Origin: Spirochaetales bacterium
GTDB taxonomy: Bacteria; Spirochaetota; Spirochaetia; Sphaerochaetales; Sphaerochaetaceae
Assembly: GCA_017478205.1 (NCBI GenBank)
Contig: JAFVDZ010000064.1
Location: forward strand, 1 to 57,576
Direction: 5' to 3'
DNA length: 57,576 bases
The notes below the pieces were generated by a model. It made no database searches, had not been told where the DNA came from, and worked only from the letters and a program-made list of their open reading frames with translations. Positions within the stretch are counted from its first letter, which is position 1. Each line of letters opens with the position of its first letter. This document shows, one piece after another, positions 42,327-51,037 of this stretch. Made by a program: the position numbers and the translations under genes.

Positions 42327-43828
42327 GTATCGATTTTATATCTCCTGAATTTGATGTAAGCAGAAACGAAAGTCGCTGTATAAAGTGCAGAATCTGTGTA
42401 AGGGAATGTGCTAATGGAGTCCATATCTTTGATGAGAAGAGGGGTATCCTGATAAGCGACGAGACTAAGTGTGTTAACTGCCAACGCTGTGTTTCCTTCT
42501 GTCCAACGAGAGCTCTGAAGATCATCAAGAACCCCAATGGGTTGAAGAGCAATGCTAACTGGTGTAGTGATTCAGTAAACGAAATCTTCAAGCAATCTTC
42601 AAGTGGAGGCGTACTTCTTTCTTCGATGGGAAACCCAAAGAAATATCCTGTCTACTTTGACAGAATATTGATCAACGCATCGCAAGTGACAAACCCTCCT
42701 ATCGACCCTCTCAGAGAGCCAATGGAGACAAAAGTCTTCCTTGGAAAGAAGTCTGATGTGATAGAGCGCGATAGCGATGGGAAGATCAAATGCTCTACAG
42801 AGCCACAGATAGAACTCTCTATGCCCATAATGTTTTCAGCAATGAGCTATGGCTCCATAAGCTACAATGCACATGCTGCACTAGCGCGTGCAGCAACTGA
42901 ACTTGGCATTCTCTACAACACTGGGGAAGGAGGTCTGCATGAGGATTTCTATGTCTATGGAAAGAACACGATAGTGCAGGTTGCAAGCGGCCGTTTCGGT
43001 GTCCATGAGGATTACCTGGAAGCAGGATGTGCGATAGAGATCAAGATGGGACAGGGCGCAAAGCCTGGTATTGGTGGTCACTTACCTGGAGCGAAAATTG
43101 TTGGTGACGTTGCAAAGACTCGTATGATTGCTGAAGGTTCTGATGCAATCTCGCCAGCTCCTCACCACGATATCTACTCTATAGAGGATCTTCGTCAGTT
43201 AGTGTTCTCATTGAAGGAAGCAACTAACTATAAGAAACCAGTTATTGTCAAGGTTGCTGCTGTGCATAATATTGCTGCAATCGCAAGTGGGATTGCGAGA
43301 AGTGGTGCCGATATCATTGCAATCGATGGCTTTAGAGGAGGCACTGGAGCAGCTCCTACTCGCATTCGTGACAATGTGGGAATCCCAATTGAACTTGCAA
43401 TTGCCTCTGTTGATCAACACTTAAGAAATGAGGGGATAAGAAACAATATTTCCCTTGTCGCAGGCGGTTCTATAAGGAGTTCTGCTGATGTAGTAAAGGC
43501 AATTGCTCTTGGTGCCGATGCTGTCTATGTTGCCTCGGCTGCACTGATAGCAATGGGTTGTCATCTTTGCAGGAACTGTCAGAGTGGCAAATGTAACTGG
43601 GGAATTGCAACTCAGCGCGCTGAGCTTGTCAGTAGGCTAGATGTCGAAGTTGCCAAGACAAGACTTGTAAACCTGATGACTGCCTGGAGGCATGAAATAA
43701 TGGAGATGATGGGCGGAATGGGAATCAACTCGATTGAGGCACTCAAGGGAAATCGTCTCATGCTGAGAGGAATTGGCATGACTGAAAAAGAGCTTGAAAT
43801 ACTTGGTATTTCTCATGCGGGTGAATGA
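42323..43828 (+). CDS. Glutamate synthase, FMN/ferredoxin-domain subunit
   Basis: This 501-residue archaeal-type GltS core has an N-terminal 2x[4Fe-4S] ferredoxin segment (CIKCRICVRECANG and CVNCQRCVSFCP, residues about 13-60). The FMN TIM barrel that makes glutamate from 2-oxoglutarate follows, with MSYGSISYNAHAALARAATE, GQGAKPGIGGHLPG, IDGFRGGTGAAPTRIRDNVG and a C-rich MGCHLCRNCQSGKCNWGIAT holding the 3Fe-4S-type cluster. No NADPH-binding GltD gene is adjacent, so ferredoxin may be the direct electron donor. It is translationally coupled to the amidotransferase. Confidence 0.94.
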   Translation: MSIDFISPEFDVSRNESRCIKCRICVRECANGVHIFDEKRGILISDETKCVNCQRCVSFCPTRALKIIKNPNGLKSNANWCSDSVNEIFKQSSSGGVLLSSMGNPKKYPVYFDRILINASQVTNPPIDPLREPMETKVFLGKKSDVIERDSDGKIKCSTEPQIELSMPIMFSAMSYGSISYNAHAALARAATELGILYNTGEGGLHEDFYVYGKNTIVQVASGRFGVHEDYLEAGCAIEIKMGQGAKPGIGGHLPGAKIVGDVAKTRMIAEGSDAISPAPHHDIYSIEDLRQLVFSLKEATNYKKPVIVKVAAVHNIAAIASGIARSGADIIAIDGFRGGTGAAPTRIRDNVGIPIELAIASVDQHLRNEGIRNNISLVAGGSIRSSADVVKAIALGADAVYVASAALIAMGCHLCRNCQSGKCNWGIATQRAELVSRLDVEVAKTRLVNLMTAWRHEIMEMMGGMGINSIEALKGNRLMLRGIGMTEKELEILGISHAGE

Positions 43829-43838
43829 GGGGGATGAA

Positions 43839-44558
43839 ATGACTATAGATGCAGCAGATCTAGATTACAGATGTATCAACGAAGAAATTAGAAAAGTAGA
43901 TGGAAAATGCATTATTACATCCTGTTTGGGGCAGCGCTTCATCGCATCTGGCATGTCGAACATAGATATAGAAATTGAAGGAATTCCTGGTAATGCTCTA
44001 GGCTCATACCTCAATGGTGGCACTATCACAGTGCATGGAAATGCTCAGGATGCTGTAGGCGACACTATGAACGATGGCAAGATTGTTGTTCACGGTAATA
44101 TTGGAGATGCAGCAGGCTATGCTATGCGAGGTGGCAGAATCTACATCAAGGGTGATGCAGGTTATAGAGCAGGTATCCATATGAAAGAATACCAGGAGAA
44201 GGTTCCTTTGATGATAATAGGTGGGAGTGCTGGAAGCTTCTTGGGTGAGTATCAGTCTGGCGGGGTGATAATCGTGCTGAATCTGAATAGTAGAAGGCAA
44301 AAGAGCGTTGGTTTTTTCCCTTGTACTGGAATGCACGGAGGTAAAGTATTCCTCCGCTCAAGGTGTGAGGATGTAGTGTTTCCACCTCAAGTGATCAGAA
44401 GAAGTGCAACAGATGAGGATAGAAATGAATTAAGAAGCTATCTAGAGGAGTACTGTGACCTCTTTTCTCTTGACCTTGAGGAAATTCTTTTTTCAGAATT
44501 CACTGTGGTTACTCCAGATAGTAAGAATCCATACAGACGGATGTATGTTGCCAATTGA
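43839..44558 (+). CDS. Glutamate synthase, GXGXG (domain 3) subunit
   Basis: This 239-residue right-handed beta-helix protein corresponds to the C-terminal GltB domain, which links the two active sites structurally. The repeat is clear: GNALGSYLNGGTITVHGNAQ, GDTMNDGKIVVHGNIGDAAG and YAMRGGRIYIKGDAGYRAG, followed by IIGGSAGSFLGEYQSGGVII. The ATG at 43839 is preceded by GAGGGGG. A reading from 43794 has no ribosome site and overlaps the previous gene. With the two upstream genes it makes a complete but three-piece synthase. Confidence 0.9.
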   Translation: MTIDAADLDYRCINEEIRKVDGKCIITSCLGQRFIASGMSNIDIEIEGIPGNALGSYLNGGTITVHGNAQDAVGDTMNDGKIVVHGNIGDAAGYAMRGGRIYIKGDAGYRAGIHMKEYQEKVPLMIIGGSAGSFLGEYQSGGVIIVLNLNSRRQKSVGFFPCTGMHGGKVFLRSRCEDVVFPPQVIRRSATDEDRNELRSYLEEYCDLFSLDLEEILFSEFTVVTPDSKNPYRRMYVAN

Positions 44559-44577
44559 TAAAGGGAGGAGAGATTAG

Positions 44578-45789
44578 ATGAGGTATTCGAAGGAAGAAGT
44601 GATCCAGTATGTTCGTGAGGAGGATGTAAAATTCATCCGCCTTGCTTTCTGTGATGTGTTTGGAAGACAGAAAAACATTTCGATAATGCCAGATGAACTT
44701 GAGAGAGCCTTTGAATATGGCATCTCTTTCGATGCTTCTGCAGTTCAGGGCTTTGGCGACGAAGCTCACTCAGACCTGATGCTCTTTCCTGATGCCGATA
44801 CTCTTGTTCCTCTCCCATGGAGACCAGAAAGAGGGCGTGTTGTCCAGATGTTCTCATCAATCCGTCGCCCTGATGGACAAGAGTTCTATGGGGATACTCG
44901 AGCACTTTTGAAGAAGGCAGTAGAAGACGCAAAAGATAAGGGGCTCGAGTTTACATTCGGTTCTGAAGAAGAGTTCTATCTCTTCAAGCTCGATGAGTTT
45001 GGTTTTCCTACAAAGGTTCCATCTGATAGAGCTGGCTATATGGACATAGCTCCAGATGATAGGGGTGAGAACGTAAGAAGAGAGATCTGCCTCATACTAG
45101 AGCAAATGGGTATCCACCCAGAAAGCTCACACCATGAAATGGGGCCGGGCCAGAATGAAATAGATTTCCGCTATGCATCTGCAATCGAGGCAGCTGACAG
45201 TGCCATGATCTTCCAGCGAGTTGTCCGAACGGTTGCTTTCAACAACGGACTCTTTGCTGATTTCTCTCCTCGTCCACTTCCTGATTCCCCCGGTAACGGT
45301 TTTCATATCAACATGTCAATTTTGCCACTGGATGATGAGAAACTCTTTGAGTATATGATTGCAGGTATCCTTAAGCATGTTAAAGAGATGACAGCATTCC
45401 TGAATCCTGTAGAAGACTCATACAGAAGACTTGGTGCTTTCAAGGCTCCACTCTATGTCTCATGGTCAAGGGAAAACAGATCTCCACTTGTGAGAATTCC
45501 TGCTGCAAATGGTCCATATAGAAGGGCAGAACTCCGAAGTCCTGATCCGACAGCAAATCCATATCTTTCATTTGCCTTGATGATATGGGCATCCCTTGAA
45601 GGAATTGAAGGTAAGTTGCCACTTTCCAAGTCAGCTGACATCAATCTGTTCACAGCTGAAAAAGATGTCCTTTCACAGTATGAGAGACTTCCTGAAAGCT
45701 ATGAAGAGGCCTGTAGAATTGCATCCTCTAGCAGCTTCATAAAGAAGCATATCCCTCAGGAAATCCTATCCATTTACTGTAACAATTGA
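44578..45789 (+). CDS. glnA: Glutamine synthetase type I, short form
   Basis: This 403-residue GSI has FGSEEEFYLF, HHEMGPGQNEIDFRYA, GNGFHINMSI, SWSRENRSPLVRIP and the C-terminal AELRSPDPTANPYLSFALMI. These cover the Mg, ammonium and ATP sites. Most GSI enzymes are 440-470 residues. This one lacks the adenylylation-type C-terminal loop and a few surface segments. It coexists with GSIII in the neighbouring operon. GGGAGG precedes the ATG. The ANTAR regulator follows after 10 nt, so its level may depend on the same attenuated transcript. Confidence 0.93.
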   Translation: MRYSKEEVIQYVREEDVKFIRLAFCDVFGRQKNISIMPDELERAFEYGISFDASAVQGFGDEAHSDLMLFPDADTLVPLPWRPERGRVVQMFSSIRRPDGQEFYGDTRALLKKAVEDAKDKGLEFTFGSEEEFYLFKLDEFGFPTKVPSDRAGYMDIAPDDRGENVRREICLILEQMGIHPESSHHEMGPGQNEIDFRYASAIEAADSAMIFQRVVRTVAFNNGLFADFSPRPLPDSPGNGFHINMSILPLDDEKLFEYMIAGILKHVKEMTAFLNPVEDSYRRLGAFKAPLYVSWSRENRSPLVRIPAANGPYRRAELRSPDPTANPYLSFALMIWASLEGIEGKLPLSKSADINLFTAEKDVLSQYERLPESYEEACRIASSSSFIKKHIPQEILSIYCNN

Positions 45790-45799
45790 GAGGCTGATT

Positions 45800-46390
45800 G
45801 TGTTGACGAACCTTGAAGAGAGAGTCTATAGCGTGCTTGTTGTGTCTGCAGGAGAAAATCTCAATACCGCTCTCTCTACTATCATGTCCAAAAGCCATTA
45901 TAGTCCTCTGAAGTTTGTTTCTAACATAGCTGAAGCGAAGCGTCAGTGGTGTGAGCGTGACTATGACTTCCTGATCATAAACTCGCCACTTCCTGATGAT
46001 ACTGGTGTCAGATTTGCGATCGATACAGTTGCATCAAGTAGTGCAATTGTTCTCTTCCTTGTACGCTCTGAATTGTCAGAAAGCATGAAAGATAAACTGT
46101 TTGGCACAGGAGTCCTCACTCTTGCAAAGCCACTGAATAGAATCTCTGTGATACAAGCACTCGAATGGATGGCAAGTTTCAGGGAGAGACTCAAGAAGAT
46201 TGAAGTAAAGACACTGTCAATCGAAGACAAGATGAAGGAAATACGTGTCGTGAATAAGGCAAAGTGGCTACTTATTTCTGTGTTGAAGATGGATGAACCG
46301 CAGGCTCATCGCTACATAGAAAAACAGGCTATGGATGCTTGTATTTCAAAGAAGGAAGTAGCCGATAGGATAATCAAGACATACTCTTAG
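45800..46390 (+). CDS. ANTAR-domain RNA-binding antiterminator with pseudo-receiver
   Basis: This 196-residue protein has a receiver-like N-domain (1-125) and a C-terminal three-helix ANTAR domain (about 138-193: IRVVNKAKWLLISVLKMDEP, AHRYIEKQAMDACISKKEVA). ANTAR proteins bind nascent RNA hairpins and block terminators. The acidic pair is missing (VLVVSAGE), and the phosphoacceptor position is Asn61 (LIINSPLPD), while the Lys in LAKPLN is kept. Activation is therefore probably not by phosphorylation. It starts at a GTG behind GAGAGG. Its position at the end of the glutamate synthase/glnA operon makes the leader hairpins at 40909-41208 the natural targets. Confidence 0.88.
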   Translation: MLTNLEERVYSVLVVSAGENLNTALSTIMSKSHYSPLKFVSNIAEAKRQWCERDYDFLIINSPLPDDTGVRFAIDTVASSSAIVLFLVRSELSESMKDKLFGTGVLTLAKPLNRISVIQALEWMASFRERLKKIEVKTLSIEDKMKEIRVVNKAKWLLISVLKMDEPQAHRYIEKQAMDACISKKEVADRIIKTYS

Positions 46391-46404
46391 AGAGGATTAT
46401 CTAA

Positions 46405-47526
46405 TCACTTCTGTTCCTTGGGTTTGTGCAATGATGAGAGGATACTGCCTCCTGAAACCTTTACAAGTTCGGTAAGGTAAAGCTGGACCATCTTTCTCTT
46501 TTCTGTCTCCATCTGAGACATTTCCTTTATCATTCTGCCTATCTTTGTAAAGCTGTCGTTAGTCAAGTCAGTGAAGTATTCAATACCTGCCTTCTCAAGT
46601 ACATTGAAGACGGCATCGACAAACTCTTTTCTCTCTTCAAAGGAGATGTTGTTAAGCCAAGTCGAGAATATTGTATCTATCATCTCACTTGATTTTGTCT
46701 GTTTTTCCATTGTGACAAGGTTCTTGCCCAACACATTCCAGTAGATAGGTAGGTGCTGCAATATTCCATAGCTTGAACTCTTGACGACGTTGTAATCTTC
46801 AACGTGTTCAAGAAGCATGCCTACAATAGATTCTTGAGGAAGGAAGCTGTTTACTTTTTTATATAGTGCGTCATAGTTAGGTGTCTTTTTGATGTCAAAG
46901 CAGAATCCAGGGCCATCGAAATTGTAGATTGCTTCAATTTTTTCCTTGCCATCCCTATCTCCCTTCATAGCTGCATAGATAGATAGGTTTCCTCCCTTTG
47001 AGTGGCCTACAACATAGATTCTCTCTGCTTTGCTATATCTTGCATTCAAAAATTCAAGAGCAAGCTCCTGAGCTGGGAGAGCTTCGTTGAAACTTAATTT
47101 GCAGTCTTCTTTCCAGCCTGCGACTGAAGTATCTGTGCCTCTGAATGCAACGACCTCTACAGATTTAAGAATCTGAAAGGAGACAGCTGCAAACTGGATG
47201 CTTTCTTTTGTGTCATATAGTGATTTGAAGGAAGTGACCTTGACATCTTTAAAGCGGGGTGTTTCGATAAGGAATGCTAGCAGACTCTTGGCTGCAGAAC
47301 TTGCGATGACACCTTTTGTCTTATCATTCTTCTCAAGCTTTTCAAACACACTTTCGTGAAGCTTTGCAATAGATGAAAGTTCCTTACCTTCGATAGCGGA
47401 GTAATCGAGTTTTTCAAATTCATAGTATGAAAGCCAGGAAAAGATGAGAGCGTCGACCTCATTGAATGAGTCCTGCTTGAAGGAAAGGTCTCCTCTCCAC
47501 TTAAGATAGTCATATATATTGTTCAT
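46405..47526 (-). CDS. DUF2974/Mbeg1-like alpha/beta-hydrolase
   Basis: This 373-residue predicted lipase-like protein opens with NNIYDYLKWRGDLSFKQDSF, the family N-terminus. The nucleophile elbow GHSKGGNLSIYAAM (Ser) and VVAFRGTDTSVAGWKED lie upstream of it. A downstream FDGPGFCF follows, where the acid residue is expected. There is no signal peptide, so it is cytoplasmic. The function in bacteria is not established. It is convergent with the ANTAR gene (14 nt between stops) and divergent from the phosphohexomutase. Confidence 0.85.
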   Translation of the reverse strand: MNNIYDYLKWRGDLSFKQDSFNEVDALIFSWLSYYEFEKLDYSAIEGKELSSIAKLHESVFEKLEKNDKTKGVIASSAAKSLLAFLIETPRFKDVKVTSFKSLYDTKESIQFAAVSFQILKSVEVVAFRGTDTSVAGWKEDCKLSFNEALPAQELALEFLNARYSKAERIYVVGHSKGGNLSIYAAMKGDRDGKEKIEAIYNFDGPGFCFDIKKTPNYDALYKKVNSFLPQESIVGMLLEHVEDYNVVKSSSYGILQHLPIYWNVLGKNLVTMEKQTKSSEMIDTIFSTWLNNISFEERKEFVDAVFNVLEKAGIEYFTDLTNDSFTKIGRMIKEMSQMETEKRKMVQLYLTELVKVSGGSILSSLHKPKEQK

Positions 47527-47733
47527 TATTTCTCTCCTTAGTCTGTATGCGAGAAAGATAATATAAAATGAAAACAGTTACAAACATGCAAGTTTTCTCG
47601 TGTCTCTAGATGTGGAAAATATTTCAAGTTATCTCTTTCCTGAATCTTTCGCTATTTATCAAACTTCTTTCGATTTCGAAAGACAAGTGCCTTTCTATGT
47701 GATATCATTAAAGCACGATAAAGGGGTTTGACT
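47527..47733. promoter_or_regulatory. Divergent promoter region with DeoR-type palindrome
   Basis: A perfect 16-bp dyad CTTTCGATTTCGAAAG lies at 47667-47682, with a further CTTTCG half-site near 47646. A plausible promoter for the plus-strand operon, AAGACA (47680-47685) and TATCAT (47703-47708) with 17-bp spacing, overlaps the right end of the dyad. TTTCG repeats are typical of DeoR-family operators. Confidence 0.65.
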
Positions 47734-49281
47734 ATGGATAATCTGAATCTCGGAATGTTTAAATCGTATGATATTAGAACTAAGAACAACAAGCTTTCAG
47801 ACGAACTCAGACTAAGGCTCTGCAATGCAGTTGCACTGTACTACAGAGATTGTTTGAATGTAGATTCTGTAGTCATCTGCCGTGATGCCAGACTATATGT
47901 CCCCCAGCTGGCAGAGGATATGACTGCCATAATGAGAAAGGCCGGTCTTGATGTCTATCTCAATCCACTTCCTATTTCAACCTGCCAGTTCTATTTCACA
48001 TGCATGAAATATAAGGATAGCGCAGGGTTGATGCTCACAGCTTCTCATAATCCTGGTGAATATGTGGGAATCAAGTTTGTCTCGAAGCGTCTTTTCCCTC
48101 TAGCTATGGATTACGGTCCTGAAGGCGGGATCAGGAAGATAATGCAATACTACATTGAAGATTGCAAAGTGGAGCCATCAAGCAAGAAGGGTAAATGTAT
48201 AATAATCAACGAGCTACAGAATTATATAGATTATTCGATGCGTCTTGCAGGAGTTCGTGAAGGCTCATTGAAGGGTCTTAAGGTGATGCTTGAATTCCTG
48301 AGTGGCTCTGCTGGAGTTGAGGAAGCACTTGCATTTCACAAGGCAGGAGCTGAGATTGAAGTCAGAAATGTAGTGCCAGATGGATTTTTCAGGTCCGGAG
48401 ACCCAAATCCGATCATCGAAAGCTCTGTAGCTCCAGCAAGGGAAGCTATGAGAAATGGTAATTTCGACATTGGCTTCTGCTTCGATGGTGATGGAGACAG
48501 GATGGATTTGATGGATGGTGATGGTATCCAGATCGTCCCAGGTCTCAATATGAGCATAATTATCGACAATATAATGAGTATATATGGTGGAGAAAAGAGA
48601 GATTTCTATGCTGATGTAAAGGCAATCCCTATCTCACTTTGTGAAATCGCTCGCCATAATGTGAATGTGCATATCATCCGAAACGGACACTCTTTCATCA
48701 AGGCAAAGCTCAGGGAGAACTGTGATAATGGATATTTTGCATCAGAAGAAGAGAGTGCACACTACTATGTAAACCTTCCTTATGATGAAAACCATCCAGA
48801 AAATGGTTATGTAGCAGTTGAATCAACACTTTTCTTTGCACTGCTTACTGCACGTAGCTATGTTGAGAATCCAGAAGCATATAAGAGAGCGAGGATGCTT
48901 CAGGAATCGATATATAGAGTGCGTGAATGGCCTATTTTGTGTGAAAATGCTCCAGAAAAGATGCCTGAAATCCTCAAAGAGGTTGAAAAACGAATGAGTG
49001 AGCTTGGTGCCATTGTCATAGATAGGATGGAGGATGGTTCTGATCTAGATGCAACACTCATGAGGTTCAATCTACCTGAAAAGTTCACACCAGAGACATC
49101 ACTTGAAGGTAAGACATGGGCTCAGGTTGCCCAGAGAATATCCCGTAGCGAAGATGCAATGGCTCGCTGGGAAGTAGTATCAAATAGCAAGGAGGAATGT
49201 GAGCGTCTTAACAATGAAGTTATAAAGATTGTTTCCAGATACGTCGAAGCAGGTTATGCTGTATTTGGAAATGAAGGTTAA
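47734..49281 (+). CDS. Phosphohexomutase (phosphomannomutase/phosphoglucomutase family)
   Basis: This 515-residue alpha-D-phosphohexomutase has the phosphoserine motif TASHNPGEYVGIKF, the metal loop CFDGDGDRMDLMDGDG, the sugar loop FASEEESAHYY and a C-terminal phosphate-binding domain. It moves phosphate between C1 and C6 of glucose, mannose or glucosamine. Location next to DeoR, nagB and nagA suggests amino-sugar or mannose phosphates, but specificity cannot be read directly. The ATG at 47734 follows AAAGGGG. A TTG two codons earlier is less likely. The DeoR gene starts 6 nt after it. Confidence 0.9.
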   Translation: MDNLNLGMFKSYDIRTKNNKLSDELRLRLCNAVALYYRDCLNVDSVVICRDARLYVPQLAEDMTAIMRKAGLDVYLNPLPISTCQFYFTCMKYKDSAGLMLTASHNPGEYVGIKFVSKRLFPLAMDYGPEGGIRKIMQYYIEDCKVEPSSKKGKCIIINELQNYIDYSMRLAGVREGSLKGLKVMLEFLSGSAGVEEALAFHKAGAEIEVRNVVPDGFFRSGDPNPIIESSVAPAREAMRNGNFDIGFCFDGDGDRMDLMDGDGIQIVPGLNMSIIIDNIMSIYGGEKRDFYADVKAIPISLCEIARHNVNVHIIRNGHSFIKAKLRENCDNGYFASEEESAHYYVNLPYDENHPENGYVAVESTLFFALLTARSYVENPEAYKRARMLQESIYRVREWPILCENAPEKMPEILKEVEKRMSELGAIVIDRMEDGSDLDATLMRFNLPEKFTPETSLEGKTWAQVAQRISRSEDAMARWEVVSNSKEECERLNNEVIKIVSRYVEAGYAVFGNEG

Positions 49282-49287
49282 AACAGT

Positions 49288-50046
49288 ATGAAAATCAATG
49301 AAAGACGCGAAGAGATCATCAGAATCCTTTCCAGTGCAGACTACATAACAGTAGATGAGTTTTCTCGCCAGCTTGGTGTGTCCAAGGTAACAATTCGCTC
49401 AGATCTTACGGTCATGGAGCAGAAGGGACTTCTTTTCAGGACACATGGCGGTGCTATGATTCCTGAGCATGGGAATGTCAGAAAGATCTCGAACACAATA
49501 AAGGAGTTTGCTGCAGAAAAGGCCCGTATTGCGAAAAAGGCAGCCTCCTTGATCGAAGATGATATGACTGTTCTCGTTGACAGCGGTTCTACCGCAGTCA
49601 ATATAGTTAAATACTTGTCTGGCAGGAATATAACTATGATCACAAACTCTATTCTTGCCCTAGATCAATCGAGAGATGATCCAAGTATAGAGGTTATCCT
49701 CCTTGGAGGTTCTCTCAGAAGAAACTCTATGGGAGTCATTGGACCTATAAGCAATCTCTCCATTTCTCAGATACATGCAGATATTATGTTCCTTGGCGCA
49801 AGTGGATATACAAATGACCACATCTACTGCACGAACCTGGTAGAAGGGGAAATCAAGAAGGAGATGATGAAGGTTTCTGACAAGGTTGTCTTTGTCGCAG
49901 ACTCGTCAAAATATGGAAAGAAGGCCTTCTCTACGGTCTCTGAATGGGAAGATATCGATGTGTTTGTCACAGAAAGAATAGAGAACTCTCTGCTTGATAG
50001 ATTGACCAACCGCGGTCTTGAGGTGCTTGTTGCGGAGGAAAGCTGA
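49288..50046 (+). CDS. DeoR-family sugar-phosphate-responsive repressor
   Basis: This 252-residue regulator has the DeoR winged helix RREEIIRILSSADYITVDEF and LGVSKVTIRSDLTVMEQKGL, then RTHGGAM. The effector domain has VDSGSTAVNIVKYL and ITNS, which bind a sugar phosphate. It probably controls the flanking genes through the CTTTCG...CGAAA palindromes at 47667 and 50939, with induction by a hexosamine phosphate inferred from nagAB. Its stop shares a base with the next ATG. Confidence 0.92.
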   Translation: MKINERREEIIRILSSADYITVDEFSRQLGVSKVTIRSDLTVMEQKGLLFRTHGGAMIPEHGNVRKISNTIKEFAAEKARIAKKAASLIEDDMTVLVDSGSTAVNIVKYLSGRNITMITNSILALDQSRDDPSIEVILLGGSLRRNSMGVIGPISNLSISQIHADIMFLGASGYTNDHIYCTNLVEGEIKKEMMKVSDKVVFVADSSKYGKKAFSTVSEWEDIDVFVTERIENSLLDRLTNRGLEVLVAEES

Positions 50047-50936
50047 TGAGCGTGGGCCTTTCTCTTGTTGGTGTCAAGACAATTTCTGAGCTAGAGAGTA
50101 TTGCAGACACCTATCCTGAGTGCACGTTCGAGATATCCTACTACAGTACACCAGAGTTTATCGAAAAGGCCCTGCCAATCATCTCAAAGCGAGTCGTTTC
50201 GGTGCATTCTCTTGCGCCAAAGCGCGAATTCTTTCCTAATTTAGGATGCAAAAAGGCTTTAGAGTGGTCTAAAAAGGAAATCTTGATCGATGCTCAATAT
50301 GCAAGTAGCCTTGGCGCTGTGAACATCGTTCTGCATCCTGGATATACAATTGAAGGTCTTGTATATACTGATACTGAAAAGAGAATGCAGCAGGTTGAAA
50401 GCTGTGGTCTTGAAGAGTATGCACTTTCGGGATTTCCCAAATTCTGTAATGCTGATTATCTAGAATGCAAACGTTACAAAGAAAGCTTTGAAACAATGGT
50501 TGAAAGTGCCCTTTCACTTTCAGCCAAATTAAAAAAGATGGGGATAAATCTCTGTCTTGAGAATCTTCCACCACGCCCAGGATATCTATTTTTCATGCCA
50601 TCGGAGATGAAGGCTCTTGCAAGAAAAGGAATCGATATGTGCCTCGATATTGGACACATGCAGGTGTGCTCCGCTATCTTCGATTTTGACCTGACAGAAG
50701 AAATCTGCTCCGTAATTGAGAGTGGTGGAGTCAGGACAATGCATGTGCACTCAAACCCATCACGCAAGGGGCTATATACTGACTCTCATGAAGATCCTGA
50801 TCTTTACAACAAGGACCTTGAAAAGATAGTTAGGTGTGCTGTGAGGCATAATGTGAATCTCATAAGTGAAGTTGGCAAAAGTCCTCTGCACAGTGTAGAT
50901 GTGCTCATGAGCATGTTTTCTCAAACAAAAGGTTGA
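50046..50936 (+). CDS. Sugar phosphate isomerase/epimerase-like TIM barrel
   Basis: This 296-residue protein of the AP-endonuclease-2 superfamily has ligand motifs CLENLPPRPG (Glu), MCLDIGHMQV (Asp/His), MHVHSNPSRKG (His) and LISEVGKS (Glu). The domain is complete, but the subgroup has no assigned reaction that I know. It is translationally coupled to the DeoR gene. In this setting it may isomerise or epimerise the sugar (phosphate) imported by the following ABC system. Confidence 0.75.
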   Translation: MSVGLSLVGVKTISELESIADTYPECTFEISYYSTPEFIEKALPIISKRVVSVHSLAPKREFFPNLGCKKALEWSKKEILIDAQYASSLGAVNIVLHPGYTIEGLVYTDTEKRMQQVESCGLEEYALSGFPKFCNADYLECKRYKESFETMVESALSLSAKLKKMGINLCLENLPPRPGYLFFMPSEMKALARKGIDMCLDIGHMQVCSAIFDFDLTEEICSVIESGGVRTMHVHSNPSRKGLYTDSHEDPDLYNKDLEKIVRCAVRHNVNLISEVGKSPLHSVDVLMSMFSQTKG

Positions 50937-50938
50937 AA

Positions 50939-50954
50939 CTTTCGTTTTCGAAAA
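50939..50954. promoter_or_regulatory. Second DeoR-type operator candidate
   Basis: CTTTCGTTTTCGAAAA matches the perfect dyad at 47667-47682 at 14 of 16 positions. It lies 84 nt before the binding-protein ATG and upstream of weak -35/-10 elements (TTGTAT 50972, TAAAAT 50994). The pair of sites ties the two parts of the region to one regulator. Confidence 0.6.
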
Positions 50955-51037
50955 ATTTTTTAACTTTTATCTTGTATTAGAACAGTGTCATGTTAAAATT
51001 AATTAAAAGGATAAATTCTATAGTAGGAGGATATTTT

